Assembly: GCF_024448135.1 (NCBI RefSeq)
Contig: NZ_JAMRYX010000027.1
Span: 1-38,869 of the forward strand
From: Methylocystis suflitae
GTDB lineage: Bacteria > Pseudomonadota > Alphaproteobacteria > Rhizobiales > Beijerinckiaceae
Direction: 5' to 3'
Length of the DNA: 38,869 nt
Below, piece by piece: positions 8,340 to 17,162 of the stretch. Below the pieces are notes generated by a model. The model worked only from the letters and a program-made list of their open reading frames with translations, was not told where the DNA came from and made no database searches. Each line of letters begins with the position of its first letter. Position 1 is the first letter of the stretch. A program made the position numbers and the translations under genes.

Positions 8340-8714
8340 TCAGCGCTTATCTGCGAGAAAGGAATTCACCGTTTCCAAGAATTTCGCCACGGAAATCGGT
8401 TTCGACAAATAAGCTTCGCAGCCGCCCTGAAGGATTTTTTCCTCGTCGCCCTTCATCGCAAAGGCGGTGATCGCGATGACGGGAATGGCGCGCAGGTCAT
8501 CGTCCTCTTTGAGCATGCGGGTGACCTCCAGGCCGCTGATCTCGGGCAGCTGGATATCCATCAAGATCAGATCCGGCCGGTGATTGCGCGCGAGGGATAT
8601 CGCCTCGAAGCCGCTCTTCGTTTGCAGCGTCGCATGGCCATTGGCTTCCAAGAGATCATTAAAGAGCTTCATATTGAGCTCGTTATCCTCGACGATGAGG
8701 ATGGTCTTGGTCAT
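8340..8714 (-). CDS. divK: DivK single-domain response regulator (cell-cycle control)
   Basis: A 124-residue receiver domain with no output domain, very close to Caulobacter DivK ([11 protein letters not shown] and [15 protein letters not shown] are nearly identical as recalled). D53 is the phosphoacceptor, E9/D10 bind the metal, and T83 and K105 complete the site. In alphaproteobacteria DivK is phosphorylated by DivJ/PleC-type kinases, and DivK~P acts through DivL and CckA to reduce CtrA activity. The ATG at 8714 is chosen over an upstream start at 8759 because it matches the DivK N-terminus and is preceded by GAAGGG. pleD, the usual next gene in Caulobacter, is not adjacent: about 200 empty bases and a tRNA follow. 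Confidence 0.95.
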   Translation of the reverse strand: MTKTILIVEDNELNMKLFNDLLEANGHATLQTKSGFEAISLARNHRPDLILMDIQLPEISGLEVTRMLKEDDDLRAIPVIAITAFAMKGDEEKILQGGCEAYLSKPISVAKFLETVNSFLADKR

Positions 8715-8947
8715 TTCCCTTCGGCCCGTGTTCGTCGTGCGATCGATCTTCCCTAGCATAGGCCGATTAATGAAAAGCGCCAGAAATCAGCGCATTTCTA
8801 ATGGTTGCGCGATCGGGCCGCGCTTGCGGGCGCTTCGAGGCTACTCTAAACGGTTCGCATCATAGGGCGGCCAAGCAGGGTCCATGCTCCGCTTAGGCGA
8901 AGCTGCAGATTCAGCGGCGCTCTCGCTCGCGTTGGAGGCGCGAGTCC

Positions 8948-10441
8948 ATGACGCTTCTCATGCCGAGGCCCGAGCCGGCGATTATGTCGCGTCGCAATGA
9001 ACTTATTGCGCGTCTCGGGGCCATACTGCCGCGCGAAAGCCTGATCGTCGACGAGGTCGCGCGTCGCGCCTATGAATGCGACGCCTTCACCATGTATCGG
9101 GCGCTGCCGCTGGTCGTCACGCTGCCGGAGAGCGTGGAACAGGTGCGTGCGATCATGGCGCTCGCCGCCGACATGAACGTCAAACTCGTGCCCCGCGGCG
9201 CCGGCACGTCGTTGTCTGGCGGTTCGATGCCGCTCGAGGACGGCATTCTTCTCGGGATGTCCAAGTTCAATCGCATTCTCGAAATCGATTATGAAAATCG
9301 CTGCGCGCGCGTCCAGCCCGGCGTTCAAAACCTCGCGATCTCCAAGGCCGTTGAAGCGCAGGGCTTCTATTATGCGCCGGATCCATCGTCGCAGATCGCC
9401 TGTTCGATCGGCGGCAATGTCGCCGAGAACGCCGGCGGCGTTCACTGTCTGAAATACGGACTGACGACCAATAATATCCTCGGACTCGACGTCGTGCTGA
9501 TGGGCGGCGAGTTCATCCGACTCGGCGGCAAGCATCTCGACAGCGAGGGATATGACCTCATCGGCCTGATGACCGGCTCCGAAGGATTGCTCGGCGTCGT
9601 CACGGAGGTGACAGTGCGTCTGCTCCAAAAGCCGCCGATCGCGCGGGGGTTGCTGCTCGGCTTTGCGAGCGTGGCGGCGGGGGCGCGCTGCGTCAGCGCG
9701 ATCATCGCGCGCGGCGTCATCCCCGCGGGCCTCGAAATGATGGACAAGGCGACGATTCATGCGGTCGAACGCTTCCAGCCCTGCGGCTATCCGCTCGACG
9801 CCGCAGCGCTTGTCATCGTCGAGCTCGATGGGACACAGGCCGAAGTCGATCATCTCGTTGCCGTCGTGCAGGATATCGCGCGCGAGGAAGGCGCAACCAC
9901 GATACGGGCTTCGACAAGCGAGGCCGAGCGGCTGCAGTTCTGGGCAGGACGCAAGAACGCTTTTCCAGCGGTGAGCTGCATCGCGCCCGACTATCTTTGC
10001 ATGGACGGCACGATCCCGCGGGCGCGGCTGCCGGAAGCGCTCGCCGGCATGGATCGGCTCGCCAAGGAGCAGGGGCTGGGCGTCGCCAATGTCTTTCATG
10101 CCGGCGACGGCAATCTCCACCCGCTCATTCTCTATGACGCGTCAAAAGAGGGCGACATTGAGCGCGCGGAAAAGCTCGGTTTCGACATCTTGCGCCTGTG
10201 CGTCTCGCTCGGCGGCGTTCTCACCGGCGAACATGGCGTCGGCGTCGAGAAGCGCGACCTCATGGGCGAGATGTTCACCGACGTGGATCTCGCGCAGCAG
10301 ATGCGGCTCAAATGCGCCTTTGACCCGGCCGGCCGGCTCAATCCGGGCAAGGTGTTTCCGACGCTGCATCGTTGCGCTGAACTCGGGATGATGCATGTCT
10401 CGGGCGGTAAAATGCCCTTTTCCGACCTGCCGAGATTTTAG
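8948..10441 (+). CDS. glcD: Glycolate dehydrogenase, FAD-binding subunit GlcD
   Basis: A 497-residue flavoprotein of the FAD-linked oxidase (VAO/PCMH) family. The N-terminal FAD domain has PRGAGTSLSGG at residues 82-92, and IGGNVAENAGG follows in the same domain. The C-terminal cap domain has HAGDGNLHP and GEHGVGVEK, the substrate and flavin contacts conserved in GlcD and D-lactate dehydrogenases. With GlcE and GlcF it oxidises glycolate to glyoxylate at the inner membrane and feeds the respiratory chain. GGAGG lies about 10 bases before the ATG. It is the first of three plus-strand genes, followed 2 bases later by glcE. No GlcC-type regulator is next to it. Glycolate rather than D-lactate is inferred from the complete glcDEF set. 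Confidence 0.95.
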   Translation: MTLLMPRPEPAIMSRRNELIARLGAILPRESLIVDEVARRAYECDAFTMYRALPLVVTLPESVEQVRAIMALAADMNVKLVPRGAGTSLSGGSMPLEDGILLGMSKFNRILEIDYENRCARVQPGVQNLAISKAVEAQGFYYAPDPSSQIACSIGGNVAENAGGVHCLKYGLTTNNILGLDVVLMGGEFIRLGGKHLDSEGYDLIGLMTGSEGLLGVVTEVTVRLLQKPPIARGLLLGFASVAAGARCVSAIIARGVIPAGLEMMDKATIHAVERFQPCGYPLDAAALVIVELDGTQAEVDHLVAVVQDIAREEGATTIRASTSEAERLQFWAGRKNAFPAVSCIAPDYLCMDGTIPRARLPEALAGMDRLAKEQGLGVANVFHAGDGNLHPLILYDASKEGDIERAEKLGFDILRLCVSLGGVLTGEHGVGVEKRDLMGEMFTDVDLAQQMRLKCAFDPAGRLNPGKVFPTLHRCAELGMMHVSGGKMPFSDLPRF

Positions 10442-10443
10442 CG

Positions 10444-11658
10444 ATGCACTCCGCTTGCGCGACGCTCGAAATCCGCGACGAAGCGGACGCGGTCGACGCC
10501 ATTTGCGCAGCACATGCGAAGGGCGTCTCCTGCGCGATCGTCGGCGGCGGCTCCAAGTCGGGGCTCGGCCGCTACGCGCCGCAAGCGCAGGCGCTCTCCA
10601 CAGCCGCGCTGACAGGCGTGACGCTCTATGAGCCCAATGAACTCGTGCTCTCGGCGCGCGCCGCCACTCCCTTGAGTGAGATTGAAGCGTTGCTGGACCA
10701 GCACGGACAGCAGCTCGCCTTCGAGCCGATGGACTGTGGACGCCTCTTTGGCGCAGAAGAGGGCGGCGCCACGATCGGCGGCGTCATCGCCGTGAACGCG
10801 TCCGGTCCGCGGCGGATCAAGGCGGGCGCGGCGCGCGATCATCTGCTCGGGTTCCGCTGCGTCACCGGTCGCGGCGAGCTGGTGAAATCCGGCGGCCGGG
10901 TGATGAAGAACGTCACCGGCTATGACCTGTCGAAGCTCGTCTGCGGCTCCTACGGCACGCTGGCGCTCCTCACCGAGCTGACGCTCAAGGTGCTTCCAAA
11001 GCCGCAGACCGAATGCACGCTGCTGGCGATCGGCGCCGATGAGGCGGAGAGCCTCGCGCTCTTGCGCCGCGCCACGGCGACGCCTTGCGAGCCTTCCTCG
11101 CTCGCAATGCTGCCGGCAGGCGCCGCATTGGCGCTGGACGCCGATGCGGCCGCCATTCGCCTCGAAGGTCCCGCAATTTCCGTGATGGCGCGCCGCGACG
11201 ATCTCGTCGGGCGATTGACGAGCGATGGCGTCCGATTCGAGACGCTCGACGAATACGACTCGAAGGCGCTGTGGCGGGGCTTGCGCGACGCCGCGCCCGT
11301 CGCCGCCGCGGTCGGACAAATCTGGCGCATTTCCGTTGCGCCCAGCGAAGGTTTCGCGGTCGTCGAGCGCGTCCGCCGCGCGGGCGCGCCCGTGATCGCG
11401 TATTTCTACGACTGGGCCGGCGGACTGATCTGGCTGTGCCTCGAGACTTCGCCTGACGCGTATGCGGCCGTCGTGCGCAGCGCGGTGGACGCTGGCGGCG
11501 GCCATGCGACGCTGATCCGCGCGAGCGCGGAGGCTCGCGCGAGGGTCGACGTCTTCCATCCGCAACCGGCGGCGCTCGCCGCGCTGACGCGCCGCGTCAA
11601 GGAAAGCTTCGATCCGGCGCATATTTTGGAGCGCGGCCGCATGCGCGCGGAGTTTTAA
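10444..11658 (+). CDS. glcE: Glycolate dehydrogenase, FAD-binding subunit GlcE
   Basis: A 404-residue second flavoprotein subunit, homologous to the FAD half of GlcD but with a reduced cap. The FAD-binding region includes AIVGGGSKSGLGR near residue 40, TIGGVIAVNASGPRRI near 110 and MKNVTGYDLSKL near 155; the last is a GlcE hallmark. The C-terminal part ends in FDPAHILERGRM. GlcE is required with GlcD and GlcF for activity in E. coli, where it is thought to take part in electron transfer. It is separated from glcD by 2 bases and from glcF by 6, so the three are almost certainly one transcription unit. Confidence 0.95.
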   Translation: MHSACATLEIRDEADAVDAICAAHAKGVSCAIVGGGSKSGLGRYAPQAQALSTAALTGVTLYEPNELVLSARAATPLSEIEALLDQHGQQLAFEPMDCGRLFGAEEGGATIGGVIAVNASGPRRIKAGAARDHLLGFRCVTGRGELVKSGGRVMKNVTGYDLSKLVCGSYGTLALLTELTLKVLPKPQTECTLLAIGADEAESLALLRRATATPCEPSSLAMLPAGAALALDADAAAIRLEGPAISVMARRDDLVGRLTSDGVRFETLDEYDSKALWRGLRDAAPVAAAVGQIWRISVAPSEGFAVVERVRRAGAPVIAYFYDWAGGLIWLCLETSPDAYAAVVRSAVDAGGGHATLIRASAEARARVDVFHPQPAALAALTRRVKESFDPAHILERGRMRAEF

Positions 11659-11664
11659 GAGACG

Positions 11665-13002
11665 ATGCAGACGTTCTTTTCGCTGCAAGCGCTCGCCGAT
11701 CCGGAAATGGCGGAAACGGAGAAGATTCTGCGCGCCTGCGTGCACTGCGGATTCTGCTCGGCGACATGTCCGACCTATCTTCTCACCGGCGACGAACTCG
11801 ACGGTCCCCGCGGCCGCATCTATCTCATCAAGGAGATGTTCGAGAAGGAGCGCCCGGCTGACGCGCGCACAGCCCTTCATATCGATCGCTGTTTGTCTTG
11901 TCTCTCCTGCATGACGACCTGTCCTTCGGGCGTGCATTTCATGCATCTCGTCGATCACGCCCGGGCGCATATCGAGAAAACTTATCGGCGGCCCTTTGTG
12001 GAGCGCGCCATGCGCGCGGCGCTCGCTCTTGTCTTGCCTCGTCCTTCTCTCGCGCGACCGCTGTTTCGCGTCGCGGCGGCGATTCGCCCCTTGGCGCGCT
12101 TGCTGCCGCGCCGACTCGCGGCGCCGTTCGCGCTCGCGCCATCGCGCCTCCCGCCAGCTGCCAGCGTCGATTCTCCGCAGGTCTTTGCCGCGCAAGGCGC
12201 GCGCAAGATGCGCGTTGCTCTACTCAATGGCTGTGTTCAGACGGTCATCGACACGTCGATCAACGAGGCGACGATACGGCTGCTGACGCGCCACGGCGTC
12301 GAGGTCATTGTCGCGAAGGGCGCCGGCTGCTGTGGGGCGCTGCCGCATCATCTTGGAAAGGTCGATGACTCGCGACGCTATGCGCGCGCCAACATCGAAG
12401 CCTGGACGCGAGAAATCGACTCTAGCGGACTCGATCATATCGTCGTCAACGCCTCTGGCTGTGGAACCAGCGTGAAGGACTATGGCCATATGTTCCGCAA
12501 TGATCCGGCTCTCGCGGACAAGGCGGCGCACATCTCGGCGATGGCGAAAGACGTGACAGAGGTTCTGCATGAGATCGGCTACGCCCCCTCGGGCAACGCG
12601 CCGAAACTTCGGGTCGCCTACCATTCCGCCTGCTCTCTGCAACATGGGCAGAAGATATCGCAAGAGCCGGTCGCGCTGTTGACCGCCGCAGGCTTTGACG
12701 TCGTTCCCGTTCCGGAGGGTCACATCTGCTGCGGTTCGGCGGGAACCTATAATGTGCTGCAGCCAGAATTTGCGGAAAAGCTGCGATCGCGAAAAGTCGC
12801 AAATATCGAGAGCGCTGCGCCGGACATTGTGGCCGCCGGCAACATCGGCTGCATCGTACAGATCAGGTCGGGAACGTCCGTCCCGGTCGTCCACACAGTG
12901 GAATTGCTCGACTGGGCGAGCGGCGGGCCGAAGCGTGACGCGCTCGCTCGGCGAGAAATTGGAAGGGCTGATCGGGTGGAAAGTCGAACTGGTGTCTTCT
13001 GA
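11665..13002 (+). CDS. glcF: Glycolate dehydrogenase, iron-sulfur subunit GlcF
   Basis: A 445-residue subunit with two [4Fe-4S] ferredoxin motifs, C25/C28/C31/C35 (CVHCGFCSATCPTY) and C76/C79/C82/C86 (CLSCLSCMTTCPSG). Two cysteine-rich CCG domains follow, seen as GCCGALPHHLGK and later YHSACSLQHGQ with GHICCGSAGTYN. It carries electrons from the flavin subunits towards quinone and probably anchors the complex at the cytoplasmic face of the membrane. The last about 25 residues, after ELLDWASGG, are poorly conserved and rich in charge. The gene ends just before a large inverted repeat, and trpS converges on it from the other side. Confidence 0.95.
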   Translation: MQTFFSLQALADPEMAETEKILRACVHCGFCSATCPTYLLTGDELDGPRGRIYLIKEMFEKERPADARTALHIDRCLSCLSCMTTCPSGVHFMHLVDHARAHIEKTYRRPFVERAMRAALALVLPRPSLARPLFRVAAAIRPLARLLPRRLAAPFALAPSRLPPAASVDSPQVFAAQGARKMRVALLNGCVQTVIDTSINEATIRLLTRHGVEVIVAKGAGCCGALPHHLGKVDDSRRYARANIEAWTREIDSSGLDHIVVNASGCGTSVKDYGHMFRNDPALADKAAHISAMAKDVTEVLHEIGYAPSGNAPKLRVAYHSACSLQHGQKISQEPVALLTAAGFDVVPVPEGHICCGSAGTYNVLQPEFAEKLRSRKVANIESAAPDIVAAGNIGCIVQIRSGTSVPVVHTVELLDWASGGPKRDALARREIGRADRVESRTGVF

Positions 13003-13013
13003 GGGGACAGCCT

Positions 13014-13124
13014 GTGTCATTCCCGACGCTCGCGAAGCGAGCGATCGGGAATCCAGAGCAAGGCCAAAACTCATGGATTGACTCTGGATTCCCGGTCGGA
13101 CCTTCGGTCCGCCGGGAATGACAC
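13014..13124. repeat. Inverted repeat (paired hairpins) between glcF and trpS
   Basis: The left arm, 13014-13058, begins GTGTCATTCCCGACGCTCGC and ends GGGAATCCAGAG. The right arm, 13082-13124, begins CTCTGGATTCCCGG and ends GGGAATGACAC. The arms are reverse complements at their outer and inner edges but differ in the middle, where each has its own small palindrome: GCTCGC-GAA-GCGAGC on the left and GGACC-TTC-GGTCC on the right. This looks like two units of a dispersed extragenic palindrome in opposite orientation. It lies between convergent genes, so it could also end transcription from both sides. The structure is seen directly; mobility and terminator function are inference. Confidence 0.85.
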
Positions 13125-13162
13125 GTCATGTAAACTGATCAAGCGGATCCGTGTAACTCGGG

Positions 13163-14197
13163 CTACCGCAAAAACCCCACAATGTCCTTCACCGCATTCA
13201 TATTCTCGCGGGCGATGGCGCGGGCGCGTTCGGCGCCGTCGCGCAGCACGCCGTCGACATAGCTCTCATCCTCGCGGATGCGGCGCATCTTATCGGTGAT
13301 CGGCGCGAGCTTGGCGACGGCGAGATCGACAAGCGCGCTCTTGAAGGTCGAGAAATTGGCGCCGCCGAATTCGCCCAGCACATCGGCTTTGCTGCGGCCC
13401 GAAAGCGCCGCGAAGATGCCAACGAGATTATAGGCCTCGGGGCGCCCTTCGAGGCCCTTTTCCTCGGAAGGCAGCGCATCGGGGTCGGTCTTCGCCTTCT
13501 TCACCTTCTGCGCGATCTGGTCGGCGTCGTCGGAGAGATTGATGCGGGAATAATCCGAAGCGTCCGATTTCGACATTTTCTTCGTGCCGTCGCGCAGGCT
13601 CATCACGCGCGTCGCCGGCCCCGAGATCAGCGGCTCGGGCAGGGGAAAGAACGCCTCCCCAAAGCCGTTGCGCGCGATCGACTCCGAGAAGTCGTTGTTG
13701 AACTTCTGCGCGATATCGCGCGCGAGTTCGAGATGCTGCTTCTGGTCGTCGCCGACCGGCACATGCGTCGCGCGGTAAATCAAAATATCGGCGGCCATCA
13801 GCACCGGATAGTCGAGTAGGCCCATCGAGGCGTTTTCGCGATCCTTGCCGGCCTTGTCCTTGAACTGCGTCATGCGGTTGAGCCAGCCGATGCGCGCGAC
13901 GCAATTCAGCACCCAGGCGAGTTCGGCGTGCTCGGGCACCTGGCTCTGGTTGAAGACGATGTTCTCCTTGGGGTCGATGCCGCAGGCGATGAAGGCGGCG
14001 GCGATCTCGCGCGTGTTCGCCTTTAGCGCGATCGGGTCCTGCGGCACCGTGATCGCATGCAGGTCGACGACGCAATACATGCAATCGAAGCTCTTCTGCA
14101 GTTCGACGAATTTGACGATCGCGCCGAGATAGTTGCCGAGATGCAGATTGCCGGTGGATTGGACGCCCGAGAAGACGCGCTGAGGAAATGTGGACAT
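13163..14197 (-). CDS. trpS: Tryptophanyl-tRNA synthetase
   Basis: A 344-residue class I aminoacyl-tRNA synthetase that charges tRNA-Trp. The HIGH-type signature is [10 protein letters not shown] near residue 16 and the KMSKS loop is [21 protein letters not shown] and [18 protein letters not shown] are typical of bacterial TrpRS. The length fits the family. I prefer the ATG at 14197, giving [13 protein letters not shown]; a TTG at 14209 would add four residues, and neither has an obvious Shine-Dalgarno. It stands alone between two repeat elements and converges with glcF. Confidence 0.97.
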   Translation of the reverse strand: MSTFPQRVFSGVQSTGNLHLGNYLGAIVKFVELQKSFDCMYCVVDLHAITVPQDPIALKANTREIAAAFIACGIDPKENIVFNQSQVPEHAELAWVLNCVARIGWLNRMTQFKDKAGKDRENASMGLLDYPVLMAADILIYRATHVPVGDDQKQHLELARDIAQKFNNDFSESIARNGFGEAFFPLPEPLISGPATRVMSLRDGTKKMSKSDASDYSRINLSDDADQIAQKVKKAKTDPDALPSEEKGLEGRPEAYNLVGIFAALSGRSKADVLGEFGGANFSTFKSALVDLAVAKLAPITDKMRRIREDESYVDGVLRDGAERARAIARENMNAVKDIVGFLR

Positions 14198-14290
14198 GGG
14201 ATGGGCCAAGGGTTTTGGGTTTGGCCGGTCTTATGGCGAGAAGCGGGCGTTGAGGCAAGCTCGCTGTTGGCGAGACAGAATTTGTCAAAT

Positions 14291-14402
14291 GCCCCAGCCC
14301 CTCATCTCACTTCGCCCCGCAAGCGGGGAGAAGGGGCGGGAGGCGTCGCGCTGAAGACCCCTCTCCCCGCTTGCGGGGAGAGTTACGGTGAGGGGCTTGG
14401 GC
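14291..14402. repeat. GC-rich inverted repeat between trpS and hslU
   Basis: The left arm starts GCCCCAGCCCCTCATC and contains CCCCGCAAGCGGGGAGA. The right arm contains TCTCCCCGCTTGCGGGGAGA and ends GAGGGGCTTGGGC. The arms pair with each other across a short spacer, and each arm also has its own CCCCGC-(AA/TT)-GCGGGG palindrome. The layout matches a dispersed intergenic element common in rhizobial-type genomes, similar in style to the repeat at 20786-20920 but not identical. It lies upstream of trpS and downstream of hslU, which are both on the minus strand. Confidence 0.85.
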
Positions 14403-14424
14403 GATGAGCGCCGGCTGAATCGCG

Positions 14425-15729
14425 TTACAAAATAAACCGGCTCAAATCCCGGTTCTTCGCCAGATCGCCAATATGCTCCTCGACATAGGCGCCGTCGATC
14501 ACGATACGGTCGCCCGCGCGGTCGGATGCCGAGAAACTGATGTCGTCGAGCACGCGCTCCATGACCGTTTGCAGGCGCCGCGCGCCGATATTCTCGACCG
14601 AGGTGTTCACCTGCACGGCGACCTTGGCGATCGCGTCAACGGCGGATGGCGCAAATTCGAGCGTCATGCCTTCCGTGCCCAGCAGCGCGGAATATTGTTT
14701 CGTCAGGCAGGCTTCGGTTTCGGTCAATATGCGGCGGAAATCGTCTTCGTTGAGCGAAGCGAGTTCGACGCGGATCGGCAGGCGTCCCTGAAGTTCCGGC
14801 AAGAGGTCGGAGGGCTTCGCCACATGGAAGGCGCCGGAGGCGATGAACAGCACATGGTCGGTCTTTACCGTTCCATGTTTCGTCGCGACCGTCGTGCCCT
14901 CGATCAGCGGCAGTAGGTCACGCTGCACGCCTTCGCGCGAGACGTCGGCGCCGCCGCGTCCTTCGCGCGCGCAAATCTTGTCCATCTCGTCGATGAAGAC
15001 AATCCCGTTGTTCTCGACCTCGTGGATCGCCTCGCGGACGCTCGCTTCCTGATCAATCAGCTTGTCGCTCTCTTCGGCGATCAGAGGCCCCTGCGCCTCT
15101 TTGACCGAGAGTTTGCGCGGCTTGCCGCGCTGCATCGCCTTGCCGAAAATATCGCCGAGCGAGAACGCGGAGACGCTGGCGCCGGGCATATTCGGCAGTT
15201 CGAACATTGGCATCGAGGAGCCCGACTGCGTTAGCTCGACTTCGATTTCCTTATCGTCGAGTTCGCCCGCGCGCAGGCGGCGCCGAAACGTTTCACGCGT
15301 GCCGGGCGACGCGGCGGGTCCCACCAGGGCATCGAGCGTGCGCTCTTCGGCGGCTTGCTGCGCGCGCGCCTGCACGTCCTTGCGGCGTCGCTCCTTGACC
15401 ATCAGGATGGCGACCTCGACCAGATCGCGCACAATCTGTTCGACGTCGCGGCCGACATAGCCGACCTCGGTGAATTTCGTCGCTTCGACTTTGATGAAGG
15501 GCGCGTTGGCGAGCCGCGCCAGACGGCGGGCGATCTCGGTCTTGCCGCAGCCTGTCGGGCCGATCATCAGGATGTTCTTGGGCAGCACCTCTTCGCGCAT
15601 CTGGCCTTCGAGCTGCAGCCGCCGCCAGCGGTTGCGCAGCGCGATCGCGACGGCGCGCTTGGCGTCGCTTTGCCCAACGATATAGCGATCAAGTTCGGAA
15701 ACGATCTCGCGCGGCGAGAAGTCGGCCAT
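14425..15729 (-). CDS. hslU: HslU, ATPase subunit of the HslVU protease
   Basis: A 434-residue AAA+ unfoldase that feeds proteins into the HslV proteolytic chamber. The Walker A is GPTGCGKT at residues 57-64 (cysteine where E. coli has valine), Walker B is VFIDEMDKI, and the pore motif is GYVGRD near residue 90. The intermediate domain lies between about 110 and 240. The conserved C-terminal tail ends RDLSRFIL, which docks into HslV. The ATG at 15729 is chosen over an in-frame start at 15837 because [14 protein letters not shown] matches the family and AGGAACTCACC precedes it. It lies 65 bases downstream of hslV, as one operon. Confidence 0.97.
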   Translation of the reverse strand: MADFSPREIVSELDRYIVGQSDAKRAVAIALRNRWRRLQLEGQMREEVLPKNILMIGPTGCGKTEIARRLARLANAPFIKVEATKFTEVGYVGRDVEQIVRDLVEVAILMVKERRRKDVQARAQQAAEERTLDALVGPAASPGTRETFRRRLRAGELDDKEIEVELTQSGSSMPMFELPNMPGASVSAFSLGDIFGKAMQRGKPRKLSVKEAQGPLIAEESDKLIDQEASVREAIHEVENNGIVFIDEMDKICAREGRGGADVSREGVQRDLLPLIEGTTVATKHGTVKTDHVLFIASGAFHVAKPSDLLPELQGRLPIRVELASLNEDDFRRILTETEACLTKQYSALLGTEGMTLEFAPSAVDAIAKVAVQVNTSVENIGARRLQTVMERVLDDISFSASDRAGDRIVIDGAYVEEHIGDLAKNRDLSRFIL

Positions 15730-15794
15730 GGTGAGTTCCTTCGGAACGGCAGTCGGCAGTCGGCGTTCGGCAGTATTTTGTGCTCCCGGCTGCC

Positions 15795-16358
15795 CTAAAT
15801 CTTCTCCACCACCACATTCTGGTTGGTATAGACGCAAATCTCGGAGGCGATCACCATTGCGCGGCGGGCGATGGTTTCGGCGTCGAGCGATGAATCGAGC
15901 AGGGCCCGTCCGGCGGCGAGCGCGTAGTTTCCGCCCGAACCAATGGCGGCCACCGCGCCTTCGTCCGTGCCTTCCGGCTCAAGCACGTCGCCGGAGCCGG
16001 TGAGCACGAGGCCGACGCTCTTGTCGGCGACGAGCATCATCGCCTCCAGTCGCCGCAAATAGCGGTCCATGCGCCAGTCCTTGGCGAGTTCGACGCAGGC
16101 GCGCATCAATTGTCCGGGATATTGCTCAAGTTTCGATTCAAGCCGTTCGAAGAGCGTGAAGGCGTCGGCGGTCGCGCCGGCGAAACCGGCGATCACATCG
16201 CCCTTGCCCAGACGCCGCACTTTCTTGGCGTTGCCCTTCATGATCGTCTGGCCGAGGCTGACCTGGCCGTCGCCGGCGATCACCGTTTCTCCGGCTTTCT
16301 TGACGAGGATGATTGTCGTCGCGTGCATGGCCGCAAAGCGGTGTTGTTCGCTATCCAT
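15795..16358 (-). CDS. hslV: HslV, peptidase subunit of the HslVU protease
   Basis: A 187-residue threonine peptidase of the proteasome fold. The mature enzyme should begin at T14 in [11 protein letters not shown], after removal of a 13-residue propeptide as in other alphaproteobacterial HslV proteins. [20 protein letters not shown] and [18 protein letters not shown] follow the family closely, and the C-terminus has [11 protein letters not shown]. Twelve subunits form the chamber capped by HslU. It is first in the hslVU operon; a heat-shock promoter would be expected upstream, but none was clear to me in the 120 bases before it. Confidence 0.97.
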   Translation of the reverse strand: MDSEQHRFAAMHATTIILVKKAGETVIAGDGQVSLGQTIMKGNAKKVRRLGKGDVIAGFAGATADAFTLFERLESKLEQYPGQLMRACVELAKDWRMDRYLRRLEAMMLVADKSVGLVLTGSGDVLEPEGTDEGAVAAIGSGGNYALAAGRALLDSSLDAETIARRAMVIASEICVYTNQNVVVEKI

Positions 16359-16478
16359 TCGCCGTATCCAGCCTGAGATGTCCAGCCGATGTAAGGTTTG
16401 GCGTCGATTTGAGCAAGGGCGGAGCGGCGGCAGGGCAGCCGCGCTTTTCGCCCGTCGGGCTCGGATTCACTGCAAGAC

Positions 16479-17162
16479 TCACTCGCGCGGCGCGCCGGCG
16501 AGCGGCGCGGGAAAATCCAGGACCTCGCGCGTATAGGTCTCATGCACCTCGGAGAGAGGGCGTTGATCGCGCGCATAGACCACGGCGGTGTGCTCGAAGA
16601 GGTCGTGCGGAATGGAGAGCGCCCCGCTGGCATTTTCCGAGGCCGCCGGGAGGGCCGAGAGCTCCCAGCCTTCGGGCAAGGGCGACCAGCGCATCTTCAT
16701 TTCGATGGTGCGACGGAACGGCTGCAGCGGCGCGATCGCCTTGCCGAAGGGCGTTTCCGTCATCTCCAGCGCACGGTTCATTTCATCGGAAAGGCGTCCA
16801 GGCACGTACCAATTGTCAGCCTCCGAGAGCACGTGATCGCCGCAGGCGAGCTGCACGCGCCGATATTTCACCGGCTCCTCGTCGCTGACGTCGAGCCGCC
16901 GGCGGGTCTCCGCGCTCGGCTGCTGCTCAATTCCGGCAACGCGGCGAGCGACGATCTTGGGCTCCGCGGACATCTTGTGATCGGCGCACCATTTCTCGAG
17001 CGTCGCCGTCGCGCTGCGGCTTGCGAGCAGGGAGGCGTTGAGCGTTTGCATGAGCGCCAGCGCTTCGATGCGCGACACGAAGCCGTCCCGCCAGGGCTCG
17101 CCGGCGGCCGGAAGGGACATCAAAGGCGCCGCGAGGAGCGCCAAACCGAGCCTTAATCGCAT
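16479..17162 (-). CDS. Secreted protein, possible chorismate lyase-like fold
   Basis: A 227-residue protein with a Sec-type signal peptide (MRLRLGLALLAAPLMSLPAAG, cleavage near residue 20). The middle contains VKYRRVQLACGDHVLSEADN, then NWYVPGRLSDEMNRAL, TETPFGKAI and LQPFRRTIEM. This order of blocks resembles the chorismate lyase/UTRA-like fold, in which an arginine near the end of such a run binds a carboxylate. A catalytic chorismate lyase would be cytoplasmic, so an exported version is unlikely to be UbiC itself. The fold call is from memory of motif shape and is tentative. Two cysteines, in EKWCADH and LACGDH, could form a disulfide. It lies between hslV and the his operon. Confidence 0.65.
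   Translation of the reverse strand: MRLRLGLALLAAPLMSLPAAGEPWRDGFVSRIEALALMQTLNASLLASRSATATLEKWCADHKMSAEPKIVARRVAGIEQQPSAETRRRLDVSDEEPVKYRRVQLACGDHVLSEADNWYVPGRLSDEMNRALEMTETPFGKAIAPLQPFRRTIEMKMRWSPLPEGWELSALPAASENASGALSIPHDLFEHTAVVYARDQRPLSEVHETYTREVLDFPAPLAGAPRE

Noticed and set aside
8715-8947. CtrA box upstream of divK
   Set aside because: Only one TTAA half-site (in GATTAATG) is seen; the second at seven-base spacing is absent.
8846-10120. Long open frame (424 codons) on the minus strand opposite glcD
   Set aside because: It is a shadow of glcD: composition is Arg/His/Asp-rich with no domain, while the plus strand reads as a full GlcD.
10438-12195. 585-codon open frame on the minus strand
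   Set aside because: It runs antisense through glcE and glcF, has extreme Arg/Ala content and matches no family; GC-rich third positions keep the frame open.
15538-15561. Cysteine in the HslU Walker A (GPTGCGKT) as a defect
   Set aside because: The position is variable in P-loops and all catalytic residues are intact, so it is not evidence of altered function.
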